A stretch of DNA of 64,000 nt, taken from positions 1 through 64,000 of the forward strand of contig JAANDG010000620.1 of assembly GCA_036852015.1 (NCBI GenBank), written 5' to 3'. This document shows positions 23,933 through 38,900 of this stretch, piece after piece. The notes beneath the pieces are model-generated. The model was not told where the DNA came from. It worked only from the letters and a program-made list of their open reading frames with translations, and did not search any database. Source of the DNA: Pelodera strongyloides (lineage: Eukaryota > Nematoda > Chromadorea > Rhabditida > Rhabditidae). How positions within the stretch are numbered: the stretch's first letter is position 1; the number at the start of each line of letters is the position of its first letter. The position numbers were made by a program, and so were the translations under genes.

Positions 23933-26900
23933 CTTGATCACCTTCAACGCCGCCACACTGAAGGACAAGGCAGATACCAACGCCTCAGAAGAGGCGTCAT
24001 CGTCTCCAGGTGCGTTTTTAGACGTGAATTATTAATGGTGTAATGGCACAGCCGGTGGTGTAGTGGTTAGCGCTGCTGCTCACCACGAACGTTGCTGGTT
24101 CAATGCCCGATCGCGGCTGGTTGCGCTCCACCGGGTGGTGAAAAGAACGGCCGAAAACCTATTTTTTTCTTTCTTTCGGCCATCTTAAACGCGCCCTGAA
24201 GGTCCGTCCCAGTCCTTTGAAAAGTCATGGCATGTTTTGTGGCTGTGGCGCACGGTGTATTTTTCTCAGTGCGAAGTAGAGATCCTCTGAACTGGATAAA
24301 GTCTGCTTGTTGATATTTGTAAGAATTTGTAAGTATAATCTTTAATCTTGTTTAGTGCACGAAGAAGATTCTCCAAACAGCGACGTTTCTCGCACCAAGA
24401 AGCGCGACCTAATGCCTAAATGCGACAGTACAAGTTCACAGAGCAAGCGGGCAAAGTCCTCTGGTCAGATATCGACGTTTTTTATTTAAATTTGTAGAGC
24501 GTTGTCTAGCACAGTTTCCGCTTTACTTCGGTGTACACTGAATAAAGTATTCATATTGTAACCTGACTGACTTCACACGTGTAAATGTTTTTGGTCGTGC
24601 GAGCAAACTTCTCTTTATACGTCTTCATTATCGAAAATTCAGGGCTTGAAAATGTTTTTTAAGCGAAATACCGGCCGGTTTTTGAAATGCATCGTGGACA
24701 ACTGAATTCTTACGAATTTATTCTAATTTAGGTTCATTAGTTCATTTGCATACGCTGCATAAGAATGCTGGTCTATTCGATGTGTTTCAAAAACCGACCG
24801 GTATTTCGCTAATTTCGCTTTAAAATATATTTTCATTTGCAGGTTCGCAGTCCTCTCCGATCACAATAAATGATGACGATTTGGACAGCAGGTTGCAGCG
24901 CTTTCAAGAAATGGGGTTCCTTTCTTAACCAGTTTTTTTTTCTTGATGGAATTTACCAAACATATCAAATAATGAAATAACATTCCGTTTGGGCAGAATC
25001 CAATGTACTTAAGTGAAATATATTATACATATTACGTCCTCATATAACCTACAAACCTACTATGCCACTAAGTTAAGATAGACCTACCCCATTTACACAT
25101 GGGATTTGCGCCCATATTCCGTAGGCCGTTATTTTATTTAGTCTCGGGTTTAGTCATTCATTTGCTACTCGTTGGAATGTCAACTTTAGTTTCAGGTTTC
25201 CCGTAGAAGATATCATCCGAGGATTGCAATATACAAACAATGATTTCGACTCGACGCTGATGTACCTCACCGGCGAGCTGATGATTAATGGAGAGGCTAT
25301 TACTATGGGTTTGTTTTAACTTTCGCATTTTCTTTTGGTGGATTGTTGTGTTAACTGGTGTTAAGGTATGTCTTTGACATTTTGACGATTTTGTCTATCG
25401 TGAAAAATGCTTGGATAATCAATCCCTTTACACTTAGAATCCTATGCAGTGCCCTTCCCTGCTTTAAAGCGAAATACCGGCCTGTTTTTGAAACGCATGG
25501 CGTGCACCTGCTTTATTATGCAGCATATGCAAATGAGCAAAAATTAGAATAAAAATTAGACCCTAATTGGACCCCACTTCGCATAAATGCTAGGAATGCA
25601 AGTACTTGAGATGCGTTTCAAAAACCGGCCGGTATTTCGCTTTAATGTTCGTTCCTAGTTCTCATCTTACTTCTAACCGATCCAACCTACCTATCTGACC
25701 AACCACGCGTACGTGTAGCAATGTAGCGTATGCACTTATGCTATTATGCTTTCCATATATTTGGATTATGACTAACAATAAGCTTACTGTATATATGGAT
25801 GTGTTTTCTCTAGAACCGGACGCCGAAGTTGAGGGTGGCGTGGGTATGGGTATCTCTGACGACTCGACTGATCTACCCAATTCCATTTTCCCCGTTCAAG
25901 CGGCCCGTTTGGTCCGTCAACAGCTCAACAAATCGATCCAGCTGTTTTCCAAGGACAGTGATTCATTGAAGAAATGTTTGGAGGTTTGTTTCTTAGTGTA
26001 AGTACTTAGTGCCAGACGTTAGTTGATTTTGATACGTAAAAGCAAGCAACCAGCTGCGGGTGCGATCACCTCAGGATGCGACAAAGAAGTTTATTTATAA
26101 GTGACGTGCAGCGTGCAGACCAGATAATGCAGATAATACAATAAAATTTGGCTGCACGAAAGGTATTGGGTCTTTTACAATGCCTGTCTCATCTCTGTAT
26201 CTGGTTTTGATTTTTGCATTATGCCGTGCCGTGTTTGTATTGCATGTACGTTTGCAACAGTATCGATAGGTCGGTAGCTAGCTATTTTCATGATGTGTGT
26301 TGGTGTGTTCCCATTTATGGGGTTTGCAAGTATCCCGAAAATCGGTGTGATTCTGTCAATATACCGTATTTCTGCTTTCTGCACGAAACCTGCATATATA
26401 ATATGAAAAATTATATTCTCGTGTAGCCCAAAAAAATACTGTAAATTTTCAGCATACTTGGACACCCCATTTATAATCTAGTTTGAATTTGAAGTCTTCT
26501 TCCCCGCAACAGTAATTAATTATCCTTTTGTGCGCGTCAGGAAGTCCGTTGCCATGACGGCATCCGCTTCCTTTTTTGGTTGAGACCATGCCAACCAAAC
26601 AGTTAATCCTATTTATATTGGTTTATTTGGCTGCGTCATTGTGGAAGGGGTGATAAATTCAGGGTATAATAGAAAATGAATTTGTGAAATGAACGGAACA
26701 AAGTTGGTGTATGAACAACATAGACAAGCAAAAAATTGTCATGAGTCACGACACACTGCGACGGAGTTTATGCACTCCATGTTTTTGTTGAAGGGAAATA
26801 CCGGCCGGTTTTTGAAACGCATCGTGGATAACTGAATTCTTACGTATTTATGCTAATTTGCTCGAATTTAGCTCGATTTTTTATTCGAATTTATGTTTGT

Positions 26901-29900
26901 TTGCATAAGCTAAGTAAGAATGCTATACACAATTCATTTCAAAAACCGGCCATTATTTCGCTCTAATAAAAGTTTTTTTGTTCTAATTAAGTATTTTTTT
27001 CAGACGACCATCGATATGCTCGAGGCCGGCACGTTCATCATGTGTGAGCAGAGCATAGAATTTTTGGAACGAATGCTCCCAGAGCTTGCCAGTAGACTGG
27101 TGAATTCCGCTGAGGTATGTTAATGAATTTTGTGTAAAAATCCGATGCAAATCCTGTACAAATTTATACGGTCAAACCCGGTACCGAACTCATATTCATT
27201 GAAAACCGGAATTGGGAACCAAACGACGACTTTGAATTAATCTTTATTATATTAAACACACTTGACTTAATTAGTCTTTGTAGATTTCAGGGAACCAAGT
27301 GAACCAAAAACCCAGAGCAGGCGCAGGCCGGACCGTGCATTTCAGGCACGGGACCGGGGACCCGCGCAGAGTTCAGAGGCCGTATTCACCAACACGCGGG
27401 GAGCCTTCCCTAGGTTCACGAGCGCTCTGAATCTCTTCTGTTCTCGCACTCTCTAGCTCCCTGGGGGAGGCCAGAGAGGGCTCCCTGCGTGTTGGTGAAT
27501 ACGGCCTCAGATCTCTTGCGAAGACGGGTCTAACCTGAGACCTGAACCTTTTTTTTAGAATTCAGAGTTAACTTTGCTACTTGCTTTCAGAGTGTCGAGT
27601 TCGAGGAAGTTCATCTGAGAACGATTGGTTCAATATGTCTGTTGATAATTAAGGTATTTTCCTTTCTGTGAATCTTCCTCTATTGTTTTGTACTGCATTT
27701 TTTGTGTGTAGTTTTTTTTTTAATTTGTGCCAACAAAATTATCAGTTCAGTTTTATTTTCTTGGATTTCTAAGATGTTAGATTGTTTCTCACGTTTTTTA
27801 GTTTACTTGATACATGCTACTATGACTTTTGCGTTAGTGAATAATAACTCCACCGCCCAGTTCAGTAAGACCGGTTGTTATACCGCTTTAATAAAAGAGA
27901 GCTCTCATGTCTACTTTAGCTCTGTTCTCTGCGTCTGCGATTTCTGCCCGCTTCCACTGCGGTGTCTCGGATCTTGGGCGAAGTTCTATGTCTTGAAAAT
28001 CGATTTCACAAGGACACGAAGAAACTGTGTGTTTTTCCATCGTGGTGAGTTTTGCTGTAATTTCATTTATTCTTTTAGGTCAAAGGTCATTCCTTATTTT
28101 TTTTCACTAGAATAACCATTTCAGACTATTCCTGCATAGTTATTTATGTCCCCATATCTATTAGTTAGTTGTTTGGTTGTTGATACTTGTTCGGGAGATG
28201 TTATCAAAATCAAACAGTAAAATGTTGCTGTGCTATACCAGTAGAATTGCCAGTTTACTTGTGTAGTGTGAAATTATGGAAGAAGCCAGCCCATTATTTG
28301 TTTTGATTTGAGGAATCAGTATTTATTTATTTGATTTGTAGGGAAGGCAACAGTGAAAATGAGAACGAGACGTTGTATGCCGATCACAACTTGATCAACG
28401 TGGACTTTCCTCATGTTAGTTTTCGTTTTTTTTCTTGTTGCAATAAGTTGATATTTGTAATTTTTATATATAGAGCATAATAGATACGTATGTTTTCTGT
28501 AAAATCGCTTAAAAAAATGTAAATTCCAACTTGCGAAAAACTGGTTTCGATAAACTTGCCTTGGGTGATTACTCATTACTGTTTGTGTGGTTAAAACGTT
28601 TTTCATAGCATATTGTATTAAATTTTCGTATTTATTTATTTATTTACAGGGACCGTACACTGAGCTCCTCGAACAGTTTGGCAGGACTGGTGGTTTTGCA
28701 GCAATTCGTGCTCATTTTAAGAACCCGGATGTTCCTCCTACCATTGAGGTATTTAGCTTTTTTTTATAACTTAGTTCAGTAAGAGCGGGTACTGTAACTT
28801 TCAGTACAACGAGTTGTGTGTGTGCAACTGAACAACCAAGCGGTAGCCTAATGTATGCTATAGTTGTTTTCATTCCTTTTTGGCCCATGGTCCATGTTTG
28901 AAAACTTTTGTTTTCGATATTTTATTGCAACACTGTTTACGTAGATTGGGTTGTTGTCTGTATCCTCTTAGATCATGTTTATGGTTATTTTTAGGATGTG
29001 CGAGTTTTGCTCCAACCACTGCCCACTTTTATCCAATATGTGAAACCAGATTTCGGTGGTGTCTTTCTCAGAAACTGCCTAGAATATTCTGTGGCAATGA
29101 TTGATGCTTTGGAGGATAAACAAATTCGGAGTCAGGTAATACTTTCGGTCCCATTAGTGCTAAATGTGTCATTAGTATTAGTGTTAGTACCATTGAACGA
29201 CTGAACAGTGGTTCTATATCGTGAAGGCGTGAATGAGATAATTTAACATTCAAATTTTCAGTGCGTACGAAATCACGTTAAAATGATCCTGGCCGAGTGT
29301 CGCTGCCTGGCTGTGTACTCGTGTCAAATCGAGGTAGGTGTTTGGTTCTTCTTTCTTTCTTTTTTTTGTTTTCATATTTTTGAGAGCTTTGGGTTTTATT
29401 TTTGGGATGTTCAGACTCATTCGAAGTATGTACGCGTTGACGGAGGTCCAGATTTTCGCATTTCGTGGATATTATCGTAATAATTTCATTCTTATTAGGC
29501 TGATTTGGAGCAATGCCGACTTGATTTTCTGCTAAAATGTATGCGAAGTAGCCAGCTCGATGCGAAAATGTACGCGTTGACGGAGGTGAGTGTGAAAAAT
29601 AAGTTTTGAAAATCCTTATGTATGTCACTAGACAAAACTTTGTGGTTCCGGAACTAATGACATGTCATGTGGGAAAAATGATGACATCCTTATCACATGT
29701 GGGTTTGCTTTTGTGCCCTTTGGCAGCCTTACGGTCTTACACTTTACTTTATACATGTTACATTATACTTACAGTATTATACATACATGTATGTTACATT
29801 ATTATATTACTTTATACATGTTACGGCGGTCACACTTTATACGTGTGCTTTATGATTGTGCTTGATTTTCTAACCTACCCTTTCGGAGTTTAGCTCGGTG

Positions 29901-32900
29901 ATACCGTTTCATCGTTGGATTCTGCGAATTTCGAGGAGAATACACGGTTCAGTGAATGGCTCAAGAAGAATAATATTTTGGATATTGGTGGGTTTTTGTT
30001 TTCTCGAATTTTATTGGATTGTTTCATTGTTTGCAGTTGGTGGCAAAGGTGATTAGAAAAAGTGTCGTAGTGATTCTTCCTTTTTTGAAAAGATGGCCTT
30101 TGTGCTTTTGAATAAATGTTTGAATGAAATCATTCACAATCACTGGTGAATTTAGTGTTGAGTGGGAACATGGATCAGACTGCTTACGTGGAAAAGATCC
30201 GGCCGGTATTGTCCTATATGGCAAAGTTTTTCAATGACAAGGTATTCCTTTGTTTTATTTCTACTTTTTTTGCTTAATTGATTTTGTCTCATAGCTATAA
30301 ATAAATAAATAAATAACTCTTTCACGTTTCTCCGCTCACTTATTCTCGAGTGTCCCATTCTAATTTTCAAAGCTCTGCGGAGGTTCCTGAGCATGATCAG
30401 GGTAGATGATTAGTTATGGACCTGGATGATAACTTTATCGATGTCGTTAGGGTTAGGTGATTTTGACGAATATAAATCTTTATATTTAACAGGACATCAC
30501 GTATGTGTGGTCACTGCGAAAAGGCCGAATGGGCGTTTCTGGCGACAATTTTGGGCAGATACTTCTCTATGTGGCCAGTGGCTTCGATGCTCACCAGATT
30601 CACACTCTCATTGGATTCTTTAATAAGGTATGCACGTTTATTGTACACGTTTTCGCTATAGAATGGTGTTTTTGACCACTAACTATGTTTTCGTTTTGAG
30701 ACAAAACAGTATGAATCGGCTATCGAAAAAGGGAGAAGAGGGAGTGCGTGTTCTGTATACTGTATACGGCCGTATCTCACGTGTGTCTTCGTTTTGTGGA
30801 AATTCTATGAGGAGCAACTTTTTCGTATTTTGTTTATGTATTTCACCCACTAGATATTTTCACAGTTGTACTGCACTACAACTTCTAGTTCATATGATAA
30901 GTTTTTTTTCCAGTGCTTCAAAGTGCAAGAATCGCGAATGATTGATCGGATTTTCTGTTTTTGTCATGATATTGGAATCCAAACGAAGAAAGAGAACGTG
31001 TCTGAACTGGTTAGTTGATATTGTGTGCTTTATCTCCTTTATTCACAATTCATACTCTGCCTTTGAGCTTGATCACATCACATTTTATTGTAGTGAAAAT
31101 TATAGTGCGAAAAACTGATCTTCACAATAAAGGCACCTCGTAATGAGCGCTAAATGTAATAAGCATTCAAATTATTGCTTACGATTAACGGCTCAAATTT
31201 ATCATCAGTGTTTGCAGTATTAATAATTGTGTATAGTTGATTAATGACCTGTTTACAGATGGCTTCCACAATGTGGGACTTGCTGCAAAGGGCCCGCCAA
31301 ATTGAGCATAACACCCGGCGTGCTGTCGAGGTGCACGCCGCTCTGGTTGAGCAACTACGGAAGGGACACCTCCGCGACCGATATATACAAGCACTACTCG
31401 CGAAGATCGCTGGCAAAACTGTATGTGTTTTTGTTTAGGATATGGATTTTCCAATATCCAGAATAGTTTTGTTTTACGGTAAATGCAGTAACAGCGACTC
31501 TGCTGCCTGCTGGCTTTATTGTTGGAATTGTGGAGAACAGTGCTACAGGAAATGGGTGTGCCATTATTAGCACTTTTAACTCTTTTTTTTTCTCACGCGA
31601 GGCGTTATGCGTGTATGTGTAAGGTCCCACACTGTATTCATTTCAGTATGATTTCATGCTATTATTGATATTCATTATTTCCTCATTTCAGGATCCTGAC
31701 AATATCTATGTGAACCTGCTGCACTTGTTCCACCTCATTAGGATCAATGATAAAATTGATAAGGCTAGCTCGGTGAGGGTTTGATTCTTACCTTGACATT
31801 TTTATAACGACACACTTCGTAATCTTTGAAAGTATTAAGCATAGCTATCCATTATCCATAATTGTAAAATATATAATTATACGTATATTATTTTACACAG
31901 ACTAACTACCAAATCTGCTTGAAGGACAGAATGATTGTAAGTTGAGCGATAGCTTGTTGATGATTAATTATACATTTTAGATGAATTTCTGCGCATCATC
32001 AGTCATGAACAGACGCTTGGCCAACGGAACGTTTGAGGATTGGGACACGGGTGAGATTTAGTTGTTGCTTTGTCTTTTTGCAAAACTGTAGTTTTCTGAA
32101 GTGAGTTTCGAGCTAAATGAAAATTTGAGTTTTAAAGCACAAAACACAATACCGCAATACGATAAATACACCCGCGAACCACCTCCGGAGGCCATTACTA
32201 TTATGAAGTTGTATAGTTTATTCAAAATACTCATCGTTTGTCTGTTTGATTGTTACAATGTGATTCAACAGACCAGCTTAGTTTTCGCACTGGCTTTTTG
32301 CCTTGTACCCTGCCGTCTGATCTGCTGCTCTGAGTTAGGGTTATTTTAGGAATGGCCGTGGACGTGGTTCGACTACTCTCAAATTGATATTTTATTTTCC
32401 ATCATCAATGTTTTTTGTTCAGAAGAAGGCAACGGCTCTTTTCAACGGTGTACTAGGTATATTCGTGAAGTCGCGTTGGTGAATGCTTTGGTCGATGAGA
32501 TCGTGCTTGCACACAACGAGGCTCTGAAGAAGCATGCGAGTATGGGAGAATATGTCCTACCAAACGGTATGTTTACTGATTTGATTGTATTATTTTATTA
32601 ACTATGTTTATTGAGATTCTTGGATGCTTTGTTTGTTGTACTTGAGACGACCTGGGGCACAATTCGTAGATCTTCATGATCATTTCGTAGATTTTTTTTT
32701 GAGATTTTGAGGTTTGATACATGGTCAACTACAGTAGAATAGGTTCTGCCCTTTATTTGTTTGTTACTATTTTTTCCAGATGATTCTCTGGACAGCATGG
32801 ACAGTAGTATCACGGCCACGGTGACCGATATCTGTATGATGCCCGTGTGTCTGTACTGTGACTATGGAGAACTACTTGGCGTGATCTTCAATATTTTATC

Positions 32901-35900
32901 GCTGCTCACTTTCAAAAGGGTTGGTGATATGTTTTTGATTATATATAGTGATACCATCGAGATGGTTCAAAAATAAAGTGCGGACAATGCAAGGTTTTGA
33001 TAACGAAACTACGAAAAACAAGAAATTAATTGGAAACAACAAAGTAAAAGTAAACGTTTACTTTGTTTCTGTTACACAGTAACTGTTCGTAATAGTATTC
33101 TGTATATGCTCACAAGCTCAATTTCTGAAATTTAGAAAAATGTGTAAAACGTAAATAAAAACGTTTACAGATTGACGCAATGGACTTGTCCCACTTACGC
33201 CAACTATGGGACCTGTTGATCCTTGACGATAGTTCTTCTGATTCAGAGAGAAACGTGAGGTTTATGATTTAAAAAAAAAATGTTTGCTATTTTACATTAA
33301 ACCGAAATGCCGGCCGGATTTTGAAACGCATCGTGAAAAGCTGAATTCTTACGTAGTTATGCTAATTTACTCGAATTTAGCTCGCTTTTCTAGTCAAATT
33401 TATGTTCATTTGCATAAGCTGCATAAGAATGCTGGTGTACAGGTATTTTCGATGTGTTTCAAAAACCGGCCAGTATTTCGCTTTAATATTTCCAGCTCCG
33501 GATTAGTGAGGACATCTCCGGATCCTCTTGCAAAGTTGTATAATGAGTGAAAAGAATAATCGTGGATTTGCATGTTTGGTTTCAAGTGAGACTGATTCTA
33601 AATTCTAAATTCAACTCCTTTCAGCAACTTTTCGAATGGCTAACAAATATGATACGCGAACACGACGAGGCAACCCGACGAACAATTTTGGAGTGGCTGT
33701 GCGAGTTGCCAGTGGGAAAATTCACGATTCAAGGTAAATATTTGATTTTTTGAAGAATTATGAATCTTGGTGCGTAGAGGTAGAGGAAGAGGAAACTCAC
33801 GTACACATTGGAAAGTCAGAGACGAGTTCCGGAGGCACCGTAATTTATGTATTTGAAAGAAAGGAATACATTTGTACAAAGGAATACAGCTTCTCTGTAA
33901 CCAATTTGATATTTATGTCCTGGTTTAAAATATGTGAAATGTGAAAGTATTCTGCTGGCGAAGTTCTGTTCTCCTTTTTATTTGCGTACGAAACTCCCAA
34001 GTGTTATTGCAACCATTTTTCTCCTGTTTGTTATTTCTTGGGTGAAAATTAAAACTTCGTCTTTAGGTTTCGACTACATGATCAAGTTGTACCAACAAAT
34101 GTCGCCGTTGCTCCTACCCGAGGGATCACCTAGTGCCGTAAGTAACCCTTTTCTGTTTACCACTTATTAACTTGTTATTGTAAATCGTTAGGTTAAATCT
34201 TGATTTTCTTAGGTGGTCTATACTGACTGTGTCCATACTGAATTAGTAAAGCTATCATGTTTTTCACTTATTCCACAGAGGTTCGGAAGGTTTAAGGAAA
34301 GGAAATTGTATTTTTGTAGAGCGATTGGCATATGATGGGCATCGAAACGTTGTGGCGAATCTTGATGGAGACTGAAGATCCACACCTTGTGGAAAAGGCC
34401 AGAGAAGTGAGTTCTCTTTATTTGCCCATTTAGGACGCGTTCGGGTTGCTCTTTCCGAAAGAGAAAGAGGCAAAAACCCCGTTCGGGTTGGACCTTTCCG
34501 AAAGGATTTAATGCTTTGTGAAAGTGAAAAGTACAGTACACACTTTCCGTGAACACGCAGGAGTTTTATTTTTATTTGAATGTGCACGGTCTGCGCACTT
34601 GTGCACAATTTCGGCATTGTATTTTTTCCCGACCGCCGACCTGTACGCAGGCACATGGCAGTACGTGCACAAGACCGGAAGGAAATGCACAGTGCACAAT
34701 TAAACCGATTCAAATCTTAAAACGAAACCCCCTGGGTGTTCACGGAAAGTGTGTACTGTACTTTTCACTTTCACAAAGCATTAAATCCTTTCGGAAAGGT
34801 CCAACCCGAACGGGGTTTTTGCCTCTTTCTCTTTCGGAAAGAGCAACCCGAACGCGCCCTTAAGCTTTTCTATTAGTAGATTTGACCTCATTATGATGAA
34901 TCAGGTTTCTATTCCAACTGGTGCAACGCGTTAGCTTCCCTTTTCCAAGTACTCGGCTGTGTTGTTAAAGCCGAGAACGAGAGCTGGGCTGGACGATCCG
35001 TGTATTTCAGTCATGTGACCGTGACGTGACACACTCGAAGTTGTTAATCACGGGTCTAAATTTATCCTTTCAGAGTTTAATATCGTCAGTTGTCGATCAG
35101 CCTGTGAATAAGAACAAGAAACCGGGTGAACGACACCGCGTGTTTCTCGAGCAGTGCAGCATGCGATTGGATGTTTTGAGGAGGTGTGTGCCCGTTATTT
35201 GAATGATTAGAAGCCGCGTTTTGTTTCCCTTTCGGTGTTTAGTCGCTAAGTGATGTGCTCCATCGTAATGTATATAAAAGTATACCCACAGTACCTATGT
35301 AAGTTTAGTAGCAAGATTAAGGTGTTATCGTGTTATGTTCGCACTATGAAAGTTCTATCTTTGTTTCTGGACGATTTTTTTTTTACCTTTTTTATGCTTC
35401 ATTCTTCATTTTCTTCTCACAGGGCGCACTTTGATCACCGAGGGCAGCAAGCCAGTCCTGGTTCATTATTGAAACGCATCGAAGAGATCCGGACAGGGAG
35501 TGATGGAGAAATTAACAGTGATTTGTGAGGACGTTCAACTTGATTTCCCTCGAGATTCGAGTTTTTAAATTTTAAATGTTACCTTGCTAGTAATAGGAAT
35601 TAGTAAAACAATGAGTTCTTGTGTGCAGATCTTATGTCAGTGCACCTTTATAATACATTTGTTTAGGGTAAGGGCAAGGTGTTGACGAAAAAAAAATAGG
35701 AAAATAGCTTGTCGGTGCGGTTGTGGTTAGTGGTTATCACTGTATCACCGCTTGGATAAAATTTATATTCGCTCATTTAGTTTGGCCGAGACACTGGACG
35801 AGCAGCGCATTTCGTGGACAAGAAAGGTGAGTCAGCTTCATGTAAGAATATAAAAGCGGTATAACATCCGGTTTTGGAGACTGCATTACCATGCATCATG

Positions 35901-38900
35901 TAAATTAGTCGCACCAAAATTGAGCTCTCTTACCAAGCATAAATACATAGATATGCAGATGTCCAACATACTTTCAAAAACCGACTGCTATGCCACTTTA
36001 AACAGGTTAGGATTATTTGGTCTTTGGTGCCAGTCGCCGTTTGCTGTGAGTAATATCGATGCTGGGCCGAATCTTTTTTTTTCTTCAATACATTTTTATT
36101 TATTTTTAGGTGCAATCTTTGAAAGAGGCCGGCATCAAACGCTGTATCGAACGGGTGCTCACGCTAATTTATGCATTTGTCGAAAAGGGAGATTGCGATG
36201 TGAAAGTAAGTAACCGTTCCTCTCTTTTTCTTCGTATTTACCGTATTCGTGATTCAGGTGTTTGTTGAAATGAAGTTATTTATTAATTATGATTTAGGCA
36301 GTGCGTGCGACTCCGCCCCATGGTAGTTCATTCTTTGGTGCCCCGCTTGACCTTTTCATCAAATACGATAAAAGCAGCGAGCGGTGAATTTATTATTTCT
36401 GTGGTTACTTTTCTTTTCATTTTAAAGGGATATGCTATATAAGTTTATTTGGAGTTTAATTGGAATAAATCTCAGAATACGGCCTGTTTCACAATGCAGT
36501 GCGTAAGTCCCTGCGCTATTCGCCCGTAAACATACAGACAGTGTGGCAATGTGCCATGTCATACGACGAAACCACCACCTGAATTAGCATACTGCATAAA
36601 TTTGGGTGGTATTCTTGACCGTCTTGAGCTCGTAACCATACCACCGTCCCGATTAGTATATTAGGTATGGTGAAAATTAGAAACCTTTCACAAATAGTTA
36701 CAATTTTGGGAAACACTACATATATTGGGATGATGGTTTTGAGTTTTTCCCTACATGAATCATGTATGTGCATATTATATTATGTTTTACAGAGTGCTCT
36801 GCGATCTTCGTTCCCATTCCAAGGAAACGATCTCGAGCTTGAAAACGCGGATCAAACAGCGATTCAATCTGGTATGAACTGTGATTTGTGACCTGACTCA
36901 TTGGTTTCTTTCAGGCTCGAAGGGCAGCGGGAACTTTTGAATGAGGGCATATAACATTGTTTGCGTTGTATGCTCACTCTGAAACATCTTTATTTATTTT
37001 ATGTTCAAGAGAGCGTTATTCATTCAATGAGTAGTACAGTGTTCACTACTAGTGTATTTTATGGTTTCCGATTGCAAATTGCTCAAAGTCCTGGTTTATT
37101 TATTTAAATAATATTTTATAATATATTTTTTTTTGTAGAAAAGCATTCGTGGTCTTCACGTGTATCGAGAGGTTTGCACTGGAGAGAATGACACTCAAGA
37201 GATTCCCGTCAACTCGGAGTAAGTTTGTTTGTTTTGGCTCTGCTTTTCGCTATCCCTAGCAACTTCGTTGTTATTAGCGGTTTAAATTATTATATAACAT
37301 TTTATACTCGATTTAAAAAATTTACGTATCACTTCGTATTCTATGTTACATGTACGTAGATATTATTTATTATTTATTTATTATTATTATTAATTATTAA
37401 ATAACACCACATGGTGTGCATAATAATGAAATTATGAACATAAAGTAGTATATAACTCGTTGTGTTGTCGTTGATTAGCAAACAGGTCATTTGATAATAA
37501 AACAATGGAAATCAAGCGTAATGTATATGTGTGTAATGGTACATTCTTCTTCTACATTCTGCATTCAAATGCATTCTTCTAGTTATGATTGGAAAACGCT
37601 GGAGCAACTCGGAATATGTCCCAATGCCGAAGAAAGCGGGCTTCTTGCTGGCAGGGAAATTGTACTTGTTGTTAAGAACAAGACAAGGTGAGTGTGAGTG
37701 TGGCTGTGGCATTTAGTTTGATAATTAGCAATTATGCTAATGCGTATTGTCGATTACAGTGTCCAAGCAGGGATGGTTAATTATGGCGCAATTAGGAATC
37801 AGCAATTATACTAATGTGTATTATTACAGTGTTCAAGCAATTACGCTAATTATGGGACAATTAGTAATCTCGTGCTCTTCTCTAAATCGCTTCAATTTTA
37901 GTCGCGACTGGCAATTGACCTCAGCACAATTGAATTTGGCCGTTACGGCGGATCTGCAGATTCCGGGGATGATAATCACGAAGGCGAACAATGTTAGTCA
38001 TATTTACTTTTTATATTATTATCCTCTTACATCTGTTTTAAAGTATCTGGCGATATTCGTATCTGATTATAGTCCATAGGTATCTTATTATAAGCCCCGT
38101 CTGTTGCGTACAAACACGTTGACTGATACAACGTGCAGTGCATACATTTTATTACTAGACTAGACCGAAACCAAAATAAGACTCGTATAGATATAGATAA
38201 ATAACATGCAATGATCTAGTCTTTGGTTGTTTGGTTGGTTCGTCGTTAGTGAAGTTAAAATCTAGTCACCAAAAGTCTTTTTAAAGTGAAATACCGGCCG
38301 GTTTTTGAAACACATCGAGTAGACAGGCATTCTTATGCAGTTTGTGCAAATGAACATAAATTTCAAAAAAAATCGAACTAATTAGCATATGTAAGAATTC
38401 AGTTGTCCACGATGCGTTTCAGAGTTTCAGCGTTTCAAAAACCAGCCGGCATTTCGCTTTAAGAGAATTGCCAACTGTCTTTTTTAGGTGTTCCACATGC
38501 TCAACCAACTCTTTTCCATCGATTGTGTACATGTGCGTGCGGCTTGTCGAAGGCTTATGTTGGCCATTCCAACTGATCCAGAGAGTTCGACCATATTTAC
38601 GAAGGTGCTTTTGAGCTTATACTTATAGTTTTTATTTTATTTTACCGAGCAGGTTTTCGTTTCGTGGTGCATGTAATTAAATAACTATTAATGGTAACTG
38701 CTAAGAATGTATCTTTAAACTAAAGAACTGAGTTTAAAGATACTGATTTCAGCTATTGTCTGACCCGGCTATTGCTGCTATAAAACTGAACGAGAAGTTC
38801 AACCTTGATCAGCCGTACATTTTGTTGTATACACTTGAGGTACTTTTTATTTTACTTTGGTCTTTGATTTGTTTTGTGTTTACATGCGGATGCGGAAAGT

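Larger units (their letters stand above)
23933..25308 (+). other. USP24: Protease gene 5' exons and UBA domain
   Basis: Exons about 23933-24009, 24356-24463, 24843-24915 and 25196-25308. The first two encode a low-complexity Ser/Glu/Lys-rich stretch. The last two encode a UBA domain, which binds ubiquitin: LQRFQEMGFPVEDIIRGL followed by NNDFDSTLMYLTGE. It has the MGF loop split by an intron and the helix-3 YLTGE end. The donor of the second exon is weak (GTCAGA); reading through it gives a short protein (see the alternative-end entry at 24356-24489). Confidence 0.75.
25814..35826 (+). other. USP24: Protease N-terminal helical arm exons
   Basis: Exons: 25814-25983, 27004-27114, 27591-27653, 27920-28044, 28342-28414, 28650-28748, 28995-29135, 29262-29333, 29499-29585, 29894-29987, 30156-30241, 30493-30627, 30914-31009, 31259-31420, 31692-31772, 31901-31936, 31981-32050, 32423-32566, 32780-32919, 33171-33254, 33625-33733, 34067-34137, 34320-34406, 35074-35183, 35423-35524 and 35781-35826. 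They encode a long alpha-helical region like the armadillo-type arms of USP24 and USP9X. Anchors are LLEQFGRTGGFAAIRAHF, RLDFLLKCMRSSQLDAKM and SDWHMMGIETLW. Donors are GTAAGT/GTGAGT-like and acceptors TTTCAG or TTTTAG. Confidence 0.85.

Noticed and set aside
34508..34863. Several overlapping open frames
   Set aside because: They come from the arms of the foldback element C1 and mirror each other on both strands.
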